Assembly: GCA_902464595.1 (NCBI GenBank)
Contig: CABQJX010000061.1
Span: forward strand, 1 to 15,691
DNA length: 15,691 bases
DNA from: an uncultured Lachnoclostridium sp.
GTDB lineage: Bacteria > Bacillota > Clostridia > Lachnospirales > Lachnospiraceae
Direction of reading: 5' to 3'
The notes under the pieces were generated by a model. The model was not told where the DNA came from. It searched no databases and saw only the letters and a program-made list of their open reading frames with translations. A program made the position numbers and the translations under genes. This document shows, one piece after another, positions 1 through 5,746 of the stretch. Every line of letters begins with the position of its first letter. The stretch's first letter is position 1.

Positions 1-14
1 AGGCTCCGGTTTCC

Positions 15-144
15 GGCTATAAGAGCGCACTAAGAGCCTGAAATGTTTCTAAAAACAGGGACAATATCAAAAACTCGCTTCGCTCAAACAAGTTTGATAT
101 TGTCCCTAACAAAACATTTCGGGCCCTAAGGGGCTCTAATAGCC
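15..144. repeat. nested long inverted repeat (hairpin / MITE-like) in left flank
   Basis: Two arms of about 55 bases are imperfect reverse complements. The outer part starts GGCTATAAGAGC on the left and ends GCTCTAATAGCC on the right. The middle part is GAAATGTTT against AAACATTTC. The inner part is a perfect 15-bp stem, AGGGACAATATCAAA (57-71) against TTTGATATTGTCCCT (93-107). The 21-base loop contains CGCTTCGC. There is no open reading frame, transposase or flanking target duplication that I can identify. It lies outside the likely attachment site, so it is probably host chromosomal DNA: a small miniature element, an intergenic repeat or a structured RNA. Confidence 0.75.
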
Positions 145-263
145 TTCAAAGTCACCTATCAATCCGAATCGAAAAGCTTATAGAAAACTGCGGAAATTCA
201 AGAGAAAATCAAGTGGAAAGGAAAAAAGTTTCAAAAAAGTCTATAAATAAAAATTGGATGTCA
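145..263. other. AT-rich intergenic DNA, nothing recognised
   Basis: Purine- and A-rich sequence with no open reading frame of useful length, no convincing promoter and no repeat. It is probably host flank downstream of the disrupted tRNA locus. Confidence 0.5.
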
Positions 264-270
264 GAGAAAA

Positions 271-302
271 AATAAAAAGCTCGCAAGTCCTGTACCTGCG
301 AG
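271..302 (-). terminator. Rho-independent terminator downstream of the tRNA fragment
   Basis: On the minus strand CTCGCAGGT pairs with ACTTGCGAG (9 bp with one G-U; plus-strand 280-288 and 294-302) around a 5-base loop. CTTTTTATT follows. It sits just after the 3' end of the tRNA-Met fragment and so looks like the native terminator of the host tRNA transcript. On the plus strand the hairpin is followed only by GTTTTAG, so rightward termination would be weaker. Confidence 0.75.
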
Positions 303-309
303 GTTTTAG

Positions 310-351
310 TAGCGGAAGGGAGATTTGAACTCTCGACACCACGGGTATGAA
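310..351 (-). tRNA. 3' half of tRNA-Met(CAT), partial; probable attL core
   Basis: Read on the minus strand this gives, in order: anticodon loop TTCATAC with anticodon CAT after U33, anticodon-stem 3' strand CCGTG, 5-base variable loop GTGTC, T-arm GAGAG-TTCAAAT-CTCCC, acceptor 3' strand TTCCGCT and discriminator A. The loop and stem context (GGTTCATACCCGTG in B. subtilis elongator tRNA-Met) supports methionine. The 5' half is absent: on the element side the sequence becomes AT-rich and unrelated. One T-stem pair (A50 against C64) is mismatched and no CCA is encoded. With an integrase next to it and a terminator beyond it, it is best read as the attachment core left when an element integrated into the tRNA 3' half. 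The intact tRNA is expected at the other junction, outside this window. Confidence 0.8.
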
Positions 352-381
352 TTTTTCTCCGTTAATTTTTTGACTTCTGCT

Positions 382-451
382 GATTTTTATAATTTTTGAA
401 AAACCTAGGTTTTATGCGGCTTTCAGAGCTTCTTTGATTTTATAATTTTTG
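382..451. repeat. pair of AT-rich direct repeats (candidate integrase arm sites) flanking a palindrome
   Basis: GATTTTTATAATTTTTG (382-398) recurs as GATTTTATAATTTTTG (436-451), one base shorter. Between them lies the perfect palindrome AAAACCTAGGTTTT (400-413). Such repeats between an attachment core and the integrase gene are typical of recombinase or excisionase arm sites. That role here is inferred from position only. Confidence 0.4.
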
Positions 452-488
452 CAGATAATTGCAATTATTATGCGTATAAAAAAATTCT

Positions 489-510
489 GTCCATAAATAG
501 TCCATAAATA
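489..510. repeat. tandem 11-bp direct repeat GTCCATAAATA x2
   Basis: Two perfect head-to-tail copies (489-499 and 500-510) end 11 bases before the integrase stop codon. This is a second candidate for arm-type protein binding sites next to the attachment core. No terminator hairpin for the integrase transcript is evident here. Confidence 0.5.
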
Positions 511-521
511 ATACGGTTCTA

Positions 522-1910
522 TCAGCGGTATAATGCAGCAGCAACAGTATCGGATGCGCGCCTGTCAGAGTGCTGCAGAATGTGTCCGTAGATATTTCCG
601 GTAGTGCTTGGCTGTGCATGGCCGAGCCGTCCGGCAACTGTCACAAGATCAATTCCTGAGCACAATAGGATACTTGCCTGAGAGTGCCGGAATTTATGAG
701 GATATATGTGCGGCAGGTTTTCTGATTTCTCGAAGGTTGCGATCCAGCTGTTAAGACTGCTGGGGTCCATTACAGTACCATTTTTCTGGATGAATAGATA
801 CCCATCTCTATTATAATCAGGATCTTCAATATACGCAAGCTCCTTGTCTTGGCGGTCTATGTATTCTTTGAGCAGCGATGCAAGCTCTTCGGAGATACTG
901 ATTATTCTTGAGTTATGGCCCTTGGGCGTATCAGCGTAAAGCCCCACACCTTTTATGCGTTGAATATTCTTTTCAATCTTAATCGTTCTGGATGAAAAGG
1001 AGATAGCGGTTCTCCGGATTCCGAGGAGCTCGCCGCGCCGGATCCCGGTATCGGCCAGAATGCAGATCATAACCCTGTATTTCATAGGATATTTTTCCAA
1101 GGCATATCGTATTTTTATCAGATCATCAATTTCAAAAAAATCAGCTTCTTTTTTTACTACACTTGGAGGTGTTGCCAAATCGGCCACATTCTGAGCCACA
1201 TCCCCTTTTTTGCGGGCAGTTTCAAGGACAGAATGTAAAAAAGTATGATAGTGATTTATGCTTTTTGGGGATAGGCCGTTTTCTCCCCCAAGGCTTATTA
1301 CATCGAACAGGTCTGAGAACTTTTTTCCGAGTGCGCTTGAGAGTTTTTCGGCTGTCAGTATGTTTACGTTGCGGCGTTGCATAGCGATACCTACGGTAGT
1401 GGGGGTAAGTCCTGCCATGGCCCCAAGCTGTCTGTTTGTAAGCTTCTGCAGGTTGCGCTCAACTAGCAGGCTGCTTTTGGCAACTGCCTTTAAATCCTTG
1501 CGGGTATCCTTTTCTTTGAGACTCAAGTAGAAGTTATCCAGGAGTTTTGCAGTCAGCTTGTCAATTCGGACGTATCCAATTTCTTCGTCGATTCTTGGAA
1601 GTAAGCTTTCGTAGAAAGCAACGGATTTTTTCTTATTGGAACCTTTGAGCTTGATGTAATGGCGACAGTATTCGGAGAGAGTACTTTTATCAACCGATAT
1701 CCGTCCCTCTTTGCATTTGAGCTCAAAGGCGCCCATTTCTTTTTCCAATGCTTTTTTTATGGCTTTTTCAGTTTTGTAGGTTTCTGGTACTTTCCATGAT
1801 TCTGTATATGGTTTGAGCTTTTTACCGGAACTATCCCGGCCGCGAAAAACCTGGATCTGATAAGATACGATTCTCCCGGTTTTATCTTTGTATGGTATTG
1901 CAGTAGCCAC
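522..1910 (-). CDS. int: tyrosine-type site-specific integrase with internal helix-turn-helix segment
   Basis: Tyrosine recombinase that would join phage and host attachment sites by strand exchange through a 3'-phosphotyrosine. Numbering from the upstream ATG (464 residues): an AP2-like arm-binding region (about 1-65), a core-binding domain (about 75-235) and a catalytic domain (about 255-464). Visible catalytic residues are R293 in TGIRRGELLG, K332 in TPKGHNSR, H407/R410 in HKFRH, H433 in LGH and nucleophile Y443 in NIYGH. The core-binding region is interrupted at about 150-207 by an XRE-like helix-turn-helix (LTNRQLGAMAGLTPTTVGIA). Start: AAGGAGG lies one base before ATG 1916 but seven bases before in-frame GTG 1910, so GTG is preferred. 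The gene reads toward the tRNA-Met attachment site, the usual arrangement for this family. Confidence 0.95.
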   Translation of the reverse strand: MATAIPYKDKTGRIVSYQIQVFRGRDSSGKKLKPYTESWKVPETYKTEKAIKKALEKEMGAFELKCKEGRISVDKSTLSEYCRHYIKLKGSNKKKSVAFYESLLPRIDEEIGYVRIDKLTAKLLDNFYLSLKEKDTRKDLKAVAKSSLLVERNLQKLTNRQLGAMAGLTPTTVGIAMQRRNVNILTAEKLSSALGKKFSDLFDVISLGGENGLSPKSINHYHTFLHSVLETARKKGDVAQNVADLATPPSVVKKEADFFEIDDLIKIRYALEKYPMKYRVMICILADTGIRRGELLGIRRTAISFSSRTIKIEKNIQRIKGVGLYADTPKGHNSRIISISEELASLLKEYIDRQDKELAYIEDPDYNRDGYLFIQKNGTVMDPSSLNSWIATFEKSENLPHIYPHKFRHSQASILLCSGIDLVTVAGRLGHAQPSTTGNIYGHILQHSDRRASDTVAAALYR

Positions 1911-1932
1911 AATCATTCCTCCTTAAAAATGG

Positions 1933-1961
1933 GTATAAAAAATACACCTGTACAGGTGTAA
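1933..1961 (-). promoter_or_regulatory. candidate integrase promoter with overlapping operator
   Basis: On the minus strand TTACAC (1956-1961) and TTATAC (1933-1938) are 17 bases apart, just upstream of the integrase ribosome binding site. The 18-bp palindrome at 1943-1960 covers most of the -35 box and the spacer, so a bound protein would block RNA polymerase. The leader would be very short (about 15 bases). Confidence 0.45.
1943..1960. promoter_or_regulatory. perfect 18-bp palindromic operator candidate
   Basis: TACACCTGTACAGGTGTA is its own exact reverse complement and lies 33 bases upstream of the preferred integrase start. It does not resemble the TTCGGTTTAACCGAA operator of the immunity region, nor the GAAC-N4-GTTC LexA box of Gram-positive bacteria. 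A dedicated dimeric regulator of integrase is the simplest reading; the protein is unknown. Confidence 0.6.
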
Positions 1962-2071
1962 GGAGGTGTGGTACAATGTAGGTGGTTAGTCTATATTGTG
2001 TCAGACCTCCGGGCCTGTACAGAATTTATCTAAAGCCGTTCAGTGTTGGTAGCACCGGGCGGTTTTTGCTG

Positions 2072-2614
2072 TTATTGGATCAGTTCGCTGACTGTGATAG
2101 TCAGGTCTTTGAAGATATGAACGGTGAGTGGTATGGAAAAAGGCACGATGGTAGGCGCTGCGTCCTCTTCAAAGTGGTAGACTGTGGTGCACTGTTTGGC
2201 AGGATCTACGATCCAGTATTCGCGGACGTTGGCATTTAAGTAGAGGCTGGCCTTTGTCACATAGTCATGTTTACGGCTGGAAGGAGACACAATCTCAATG
2301 ATCAGGTCAGGCGCTCCGTTACACCGGTATCCGTCTAGCTTCTGCGGATTGCAGACTACGGAGATATCGGGCTCTACGTAGGTAGTGTCATTTGCATTGA
2401 GATTGACTGCAAAGGGAGCCGGGAGGACCTTGCAGCTGCCGCGCTGATCGGCAATATAGTTTCCGATGATCCGGGATATCTGGAAGGAAAGCTCCTGATG
2501 AAACTGGCTGGGTGGAGCCATGTTATAGATCTGGCCGTCAATTAACTCTGCGCGTTCCCCCTCCGGGAGATTCCAATAATCTTCGGCTGTATAATTAGAT
2601 TTCGATAATAGCAT
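2072..2614 (-). CDS. Uma2 family (DUF820) PD-(D/E)XK nuclease-like protein
   Basis: Uma2 proteins are predicted restriction-endonuclease-fold proteins of unknown biological role. The product is 180 residues, the usual family length. Family features in order: N-terminal YTAEDYWNLPEGERAELIDG, a middle EPDISVVCN strand (putative metal-binding Asp), PDLIIEIVSPSSRKHDY (putative catalytic Glu) and KASLYLNANVREYWIVDP. A longer frame begins at 2635, but AAAGGAG lies inside that extension, six bases before ATG 2614, so 2614 is preferred. It lies between integrase and the membrane-protein gene in the leftward block. The exact 13-bp repeat GGGCGGTTTTTGC occurs at both ends of the gene, which hints at cassette-like acquisition. 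Role in the phage is unknown. Confidence 0.88.
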   Translation of the reverse strand: MLLSKSNYTAEDYWNLPEGERAELIDGQIYNMAPPSQFHQELSFQISRIIGNYIADQRGSCKVLPAPFAVNLNANDTTYVEPDISVVCNPQKLDGYRCNGAPDLIIEIVSPSSRKHDYVTKASLYLNANVREYWIVDPAKQCTTVYHFEEDAAPTIVPFSIPLTVHIFKDLTITVSELIQ

Positions 2615-2675
2615 AACGTGCTCCTTTCTAGTCATAGTATGGACAGGTTATAGTGTATTTATTGTCAAGGCGGTG

Positions 2676-2703
2676 GCCCCTGCGTGGAACAGGGGCGGTT
2701 TTT
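2676..2703 (+). terminator. Rho-independent terminator hairpin (plus strand)
   Basis: GCCCCTG (2676-2682) and CAGGGGC (2690-2696) form a perfect 7-bp stem around a 7-base loop, followed by GGTTTTT. The T run is on the plus strand only, yet the genes on both sides are transcribed leftward. It would stop rightward antisense transcription, or act merely as a hairpin in the leftward message. Confidence 0.6.
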
Positions 2704-2722
2704 GCGTTATATTTGGAAATTG

Positions 2723-3646
2723 CTATTTCAAATCTATATAAGTGCCAGATGTTTCTCCAGCGATATTAAGATACACAGTTTCATATGAATATGTATCCAA
2801 GTCAATAACTCGAAATTCTACAAGAAAATCATTTTTAGTCTGAGCTCCAAAGGAATTAACGGCAATAACATAACCTTGCACGGCAACATATTCTCCTTTA
2901 CGTGCCATTTTACATTCCCTCATAGAACTGAATTGAGCACTAGATGGATTCTTTAAATTGGCCGAAACAGCTTCCATTGCAATGGCGTAATATTTTGAAT
3001 CATTATTCCCTATTTTTCGATCCTCTAAATCATTTTTGGTATAGTTTATAGAATCATCTTTATATAAATTATAATCTCCGCAAATAACCATATACAATTT
3101 GTCACTTACAGTGACCTTGAGATTGTAATCGTCGGCTTTAACTTCGAAGAGAGTTCCAGTTGGATTTTTGTTAACAATTATATTTTCGAACCCCATTCCA
3201 GAGGTCAGGATGTCAAAGGTACTGTTTGCAGCATCAGCAGTAACATTAGGATTTGCAGTTAGTTGCTTGGCAAACTCCTCTTTTGGGGATAAAGGGGCAA
3301 CAGATTCAACAGTGGGAACAAGGGACTCTGTAGACGCCTCAGTAGGGGTTGGCTTTGTTTCCTCTGGAATTGTTTCAGATGTTTTTTCAGAAGTTTCTTC
3401 AAAGGTATGTTCGGCGACTACAGTAGTTTCTTGAGTTTCTTGTGAGGATACTACAGTAGCTGTTTTTGGGGGAATTGTTAACCCAAATCCGATAAAACTG
3501 AAAATGCAAATACAAGTAAAAACAGCACACAAAACAAGAGTAGGTTTGGCCTTTTGTTTTTTTAATAAGCGTATTACCGCCAGGATTAAACAGACAGGGA
3601 CACCTATAATTCCAATTATAGTTAGTAAAAGAAAGACATTATTCAT
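2723..3646 (-). CDS. membrane-anchored protein with two TM segments, Ser/Thr/Glu-rich linker and extracytoplasmic domain
   Basis: No named function recognised. Residue numbers are from GTG 3661: TM helix about 9-31 (VFLLLTIIGIIGVPVCLILAVI), a basic loop RLLKKQKAK, TM helix about 42-62, then a low-complexity Thr/Glu/Ser/Pro linker (about 65-125) resembling cell-surface spacers. A C-terminal domain (about 127-312) contains LKNPSSAQFSS, a motif I associate with small exported domains in Firmicutes. Start: TGAGG is nine bases before ATG 3646, which is preferred over GTG 3661 and the ATGs between. It lies directly downstream of immA in the leftward, lysogeny-expressed block. A surface protein expressed by a prophage could act in superinfection exclusion or host conversion; this is inference only. 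Confidence 0.75.
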   Translation of the reverse strand: MNNVFLLLTIIGIIGVPVCLILAVIRLLKKQKAKPTLVLCAVFTCICIFSFIGFGLTIPPKTATVVSSQETQETTVVAEHTFEETSEKTSETIPEETKPTPTEASTESLVPTVESVAPLSPKEEFAKQLTANPNVTADAANSTFDILTSGMGFENIIVNKNPTGTLFEVKADDYNLKVTVSDKLYMVICGDYNLYKDDSINYTKNDLEDRKIGNNDSKYYAIAMEAVSANLKNPSSAQFSSMRECKMARKGEYVAVQGYVIAVNSFGAQTKNDFLVEFRVIDLDTYSYETVYLNIAGETSGTYIDLK

Positions 3647-3689
3647 ACTCATCATCCTCACTTTGTATTTTTTATTAAAACGCCATAGG

Positions 3690-4112
3690 CTATTTTAATC
3701 TCAATTCAATCAATCTTTTCTCATATCCCAAGATATGTGATAATTGATCAATACTATATTGTTGATATTCTGTAAGCGTATCATCATCTATCAATAAATC
3801 CATAGCAAATGTATCGGCTTCATTCTCGTATCGGTCGGTATTTAATCCTGTTCGAGTATCCATAAAAATTGTATTTGCTTTTTTGTGCAGAAACATATGC
3901 CCCATTTCGTGTGCACATTCAAATGCCTGTTCATGGCGAGATAAATTTTCATCTATGTAAATGATATTGTTACGCTGAAAATATTGGTAAAAGGCCCTGG
4001 TGTCGATCAGCGGAGCAAAGATAAGGATTACATTCAATCCTCGAATAATCTCAAATAGATTGCGAGTCTGGTATTTTCGTGCCAAACTGTCCGCTTTCTT
4101 TTTTATATCCAT
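3690..4112 (-). CDS. immA: ImmA/IrrE family metallopeptidase
   Basis: Zinc-dependent protease of the family whose best-known member, ImmA of ICEBs1, cleaves the repressor ImmR and so induces the element. The product is 140 residues. The zinc-binding motif is explicit: AHEMGHMFLH with H68, E69 and H72, followed by ENEADTFA (E96/E98) for the third ligand. It starts seven bases after the repressor stop codon. Its ribosome binding site AAAGGA lies inside the end of the repressor gene, so the two are co-transcribed and probably translationally linked. The adjacent XRE protein lacks any self-cleaving peptidase domain, which fits ImmA being the antirepressor. The gene symbol rests on domain and context, not on a sequence search. 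Confidence 0.93.
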   Translation of the reverse strand: MDIKKKADSLARKYQTRNLFEIIRGLNVILIFAPLIDTRAFYQYFQRNNIIYIDENLSRHEQAFECAHEMGHMFLHKKANTIFMDTRTGLNTDRYENEADTFAMDLLIDDDTLTEYQQYSIDQLSHILGYEKRLIELRLK

Positions 4113-4118
4113 AAGCCA

Positions 4119-4547
4119 TCAGTCCTTTTTATATTTTTTAGGTGTGTATTTTTCTTTGTTCTTTTTCTTTGCCAACTCCATGCCGACCTGCATAGCTGAA
4201 AGAATAGAGTCAATAGCTTCTTGGGTGGCAGGCTTTCCATCGAACATTAAGCCATCTTGAGAGAGCAGTTGCTCTTTGGTTAGGTCCAATATTTTTTCTA
4301 TATCGCGTTCATCTTTACTGGTAAGAGAGTTTCTTTCCTCTACTAAGTCAGATTTTGAGACTCCAAAATAATTAGCCATTAGTTCTATTTTATCAATTCG
4401 GGGATAAGTTTTTGCATTGACCCAATCTGAAAATGTAGGCATCTTTATTCCTAGAGCATTACAAACTTCAGTCTGCGTTACATCGAATTTATTCATATAG
4501 TAACGAATATTTTTTGCCATTATTTCTTTATTTCCAAGATCACTCAT
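4119..4547 (-). CDS. immR: XRE-family phage repressor (ImmR/CI-like)
   Basis: DNA-binding repressor that would maintain lysogeny. In the 142-residue product the helix-turn-helix spans about 11-62 (VTQTEVCNALGIKMPTFSDWVNAKTYPRIDKIELMANYF). The acidic linker EERNSLTSKDERDIEKIL leads to a C-terminal region ending KKKNKEKYTPKKYKK, a tail seen in ImmR-type repressors partnered with ImmA. There is no S24/LexA peptidase domain. The open frame extends to 4598, but AAGGAGGT lies six bases before ATG 4547, which is chosen. It is transcribed leftward from a promoter whose spacer holds operator O1, so autoregulation is likely. Operators O1-O5 are its probable targets. Confidence 0.93.
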   Translation of the reverse strand: MSDLGNKEIMAKNIRYYMNKFDVTQTEVCNALGIKMPTFSDWVNAKTYPRIDKIELMANYFGVSKSDLVEERNSLTSKDERDIEKILDLTKEQLLSQDGLMFDGKPATQEAIDSILSAMQVGMELAKKKNKEKYTPKKYKKD

Positions 4548-4569
4548 GTATGTACCTCCTTCAATGCTT

Positions 4570-4598
4570 ATTATATGGTAAAACCGAAAAAAAATCAA
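4570..4598 (-). promoter_or_regulatory. leftward lysogeny promoter (PRM-like) for the repressor operon
   Basis: On the minus strand TTGATT (4593-4598) and a consensus TATAAT (4570-4575) are separated by exactly 17 bases, about 23 bases upstream of the repressor start. Operator O1 (4574-4588) lies almost wholly within the spacer, so the promoter should respond to repressor or Cro. Confidence 0.8.
4574..4588. promoter_or_regulatory. operator O1 (half-conserved)
   Basis: TATGGTAAAACCGAA keeps the right half-site AACCGAA of the consensus TTCGGTTTAACCGAA and degenerates on the left. It lies in the spacer of the leftward promoter. Confidence 0.65.
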
Positions 4599-4613
4599 TA
4601 AAAAATAAAAAAA

Positions 4614-4628
4614 TTCGGGAAAACCATT
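4614..4628. promoter_or_regulatory. operator O2 (imperfect)
   Basis: TTCGGGAAAACCATT keeps TTCGG on the left and AACC on the right in the same 15-bp frame as the consensus. It lies between the two divergent promoters, and its last two bases are the start of the rightward -35 box. Confidence 0.55.
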
Positions 4629-4655
4629 GACAATTCGGTTAAACCGAAGTAATAT
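4627..4655 (+). promoter_or_regulatory. rightward early promoter (PR-like)
   Basis: A consensus TTGACA (4627-4632) and TAATAT (4650-4655) are separated by exactly 17 bases, and the spacer is filled by operator O3. The predicted start of transcription is about 4662. An in-frame ATG at 4656 is therefore inside the promoter and cannot be the start of the cro-like gene. Confidence 0.9.
4634..4648. promoter_or_regulatory. operator O3 (perfect palindrome)
   Basis: TTCGGTTAAACCGAA has perfect dyad symmetry around its central base and fills the spacer of the rightward promoter. Binding would directly exclude RNA polymerase. Confidence 0.88.
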
Positions 4656-4669
4656 ATGTTTAAACCGAA
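4655..4669. promoter_or_regulatory. operator O4 (half-conserved)
   Basis: TATGTTTAAACCGAA keeps the right half AACCGAA and overlaps the start of transcription and the beginning of the cro-like gene's ribosome binding site (AAGGAGGT). Confidence 0.6.
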
Positions 4670-4682
4670 GGAGGTGAGGGAA

Positions 4683-4931
4683 ATGGAATCAAAAAGAATA
4701 CTCCCGGAAACAAAAATGACGCTGAAAATGATAAGGGAGCTTTTAGGGTATACGCAGGAAAACGCTGCAAAATTGATAGGGGTTAGTACAGATACTCTTG
4801 GAAATTATGAAAGAGGAAAAAGTTATCCAGATATTCCTGTTTTGAGAAAAATTGAAGAAGTTTATGGAATACCTTACGATAGGATTATTTTTTTACCGTT
4901 GGATTTCGGTTTAACCGAAAAGAAAGACTGA
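4683..4931 (+). CDS. XRE-family Cro-like regulator
   Basis: First gene of the rightward early operon; an 82-residue single-domain DNA-binding protein. The helix-turn-helix occupies about 13-66 (MTLKMIRELLGYTQENAAKLIGVSTDTLGNYERGKSYPDIPVLRKIEEVYG). The start at 4683 is set by AAGGAGGT eight bases upstream. The upstream in-frame ATG 4656 overlaps the promoter's -10 box. By position, opposite the repressor, it should act like Cro, antagonising lysogeny through the same operators. A perfect operator copy (4905-4919) lies within its last codons, encoding FGLTE, so the gene carries its own downstream binding site. Confidence 0.9.
   Translation: MESKRILPETKMTLKMIRELLGYTQENAAKLIGVSTDTLGNYERGKSYPDIPVLRKIEEVYGIPYDRIIFLPLDFGLTEKKD
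4905..4919. promoter_or_regulatory. operator O5 inside the cro-like coding sequence
   Basis: TTCGGTTTAACCGAA is a perfect dyad, identical to O3 except for the central base. It lies about 270 bases downstream of O3, near the 3' end of the cro-like gene. Such a distant copy suggests DNA looping by repressor oligomers or a roadblock to elongation. Confidence 0.85.
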
Positions 4932-4948
4932 GGACGGGAGGTGAGAGA

Positions 4949-5155
4949 ATGGTAACAATGCAGGTTCCCAACTTTTGCACAATTACACAGGTATGTAAAG
5001 AGTTGGGCTTTACCTATTACACGGTTTCCTATTGGATTGACCACAATATGGTGAAATGGATACCGGCGGGAACAAAGAAACTGATTAACATGGAAGATTT
5101 GAACCGTTTTCTGAACGGAGAAAAAGGAGAAGAAAATGCAAGTAGAAGTAGTTAA
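4949..5155 (+). CDS. excisionase-like / MerR-type small DNA-binding protein
   Basis: A 68-residue protein. The N-terminal part, TITQVCKELGFTYYTVSYWIDHNMVKWIPAGTKKLINMEDLNRFLNG (about 11-57), has the winged-helix layout of Xis/MerR-type domains: helix-turn-helix, a short hairpin containing the aromatic-basic KWIPAGTKK, then a helix ending in RFLNG. Ribosome binding site GGGAGGTG precedes ATG 4949. ATG 4958 is also possible but more distant. Position just after cro in the early operon is usual for an excisionase in Gram-positive prophages, but a transcriptional regulator is equally compatible. Its last 20 bases overlap the next gene. Confidence 0.8.
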   Translation: MVTMQVPNFCTITQVCKELGFTYYTVSYWIDHNMVKWIPAGTKKLINMEDLNRFLNGEKGEENASRSS

Positions 5156-5354
5156 ATGCCAGACATTAATGGAGCCTAAGACCTATGATGAGCTGGAGGC
5201 AGAAAACACCTGGCTCAAGGGGGCCCTCAGGGAATCCCGCCGGGGTAAGGAACAGATCGAGCGGGATATGAAGAAGTGGATCTTTTTATCCAGCCTGTTG
5301 GGGACGCTGACCGTGCTGCTTTTAAGCGGCGTGATCACGGTCCCAGGGGTGTAG
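5136..5354 (+). CDS. small coiled-coil plus single-TM protein, unknown
   Basis: The 72-residue product was not recognised as a named family. It has a charged helical region (about 16-46, TYDELEAENTWLKGALRESR and onward) with heptad-like spacing, then one C-terminal TM segment WIFLSSLLGTLTVLLLSGVIT (about 48-68). AAGGAG lies six bases upstream of ATG 5136, within the 3' end of the preceding gene, so translation is probably coupled. A short membrane-tethered coiled coil this early in the operon could be a membrane anchor for early phage functions; that is a guess. Confidence 0.7.
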   Translation: MQVEVVKCQTLMEPKTYDELEAENTWLKGALRESRRGKEQIERDMKKWIFLSSLLGTLTVLLLSGVITVPGV

Positions 5355-5369
5355 AAGGGAGGTGAGGTG

Positions 5370-5555
5370 ATGATTAAGGGCGCTAAGAGCATAGCAGAGT
5401 ATGCGATCCGTAAACATTTGGAGCAGGAAGGCTTTGTAATGGAGTGTTTTACACTGGAAATGACAGGACTGCATGAAGCAGAGCTAAAAGACGGATCCGG
5501 CGACTGTTTAAAGCTGATATATAATCCGCAGACACGAACTGTTATTGCGGTATAG
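5370..5555 (+). CDS. small hypothetical phage protein
   Basis: The 61-residue protein begins MIKGAKSIAEYAIRKHLEQEG and has a following strand-rich half ending KLIYNPQTRTVIAV. Family not recognised. GGGAGG lies seven bases before ATG 5370; the upstream GTG 5367 is less well spaced. It is the third of five tiny early genes in tandem. Confidence 0.65.
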   Translation: MIKGAKSIAEYAIRKHLEQEGFVMECFTLEMTGLHEAELKDGSGDCLKLIYNPQTRTVIAV

Positions 5556-5569
5556 AGGAGGTGAAAGCG

Positions 5570-5701
5570 ATGGAGAAGGACGTCTGCGGAACCTGCCGCA
5601 GCAAGAATTGGTGCATAGAGCGGAGCAGGCTGTATCCGTGCCTGAGTTACAAGAAGAAAAAGGACCTGCACAGCGGCAACTGTGGTAGGTCCAGAAACTA
5701 A
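5570..5701 (+). CDS. very small Cys-rich protein, unknown
   Basis: A 43-residue frame with a strong ribosome binding site (GAGGAGGTG) nine bases before ATG 5570 and five cysteines (C6, C9, C15, C24, C38). The arrangement, starting CGTCRSKNWC, suggests metal binding. The C-terminal part is strongly basic (YKKKKDL, GRSRN). It fills the gap between two other early genes on the same strand. It is likely real because of the ribosome binding site, cysteine pattern and gene packing. Confidence 0.6.
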   Translation: MEKDVCGTCRSKNWCIERSRLYPCLSYKKKKDLHSGNCGRSRN

Positions 5702-5746
5702 AAAAATCAACACTCTCTATTATGAGGGAGAACAGGAGAAAAATCA

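Noticed and set aside
440..637. 65-residue frame on the minus strand overlapping the integrase 3' end
   Set aside because: No ribosome binding site or domain; overlaps the clearly conserved integrase C-terminus.
5183..5713. 176-residue frame on the minus strand
   Set aside because: Antisense to three plus-strand small genes with good ribosome binding sites; composition (Ser/Pro/Leu-rich) is typical of a shadow frame.
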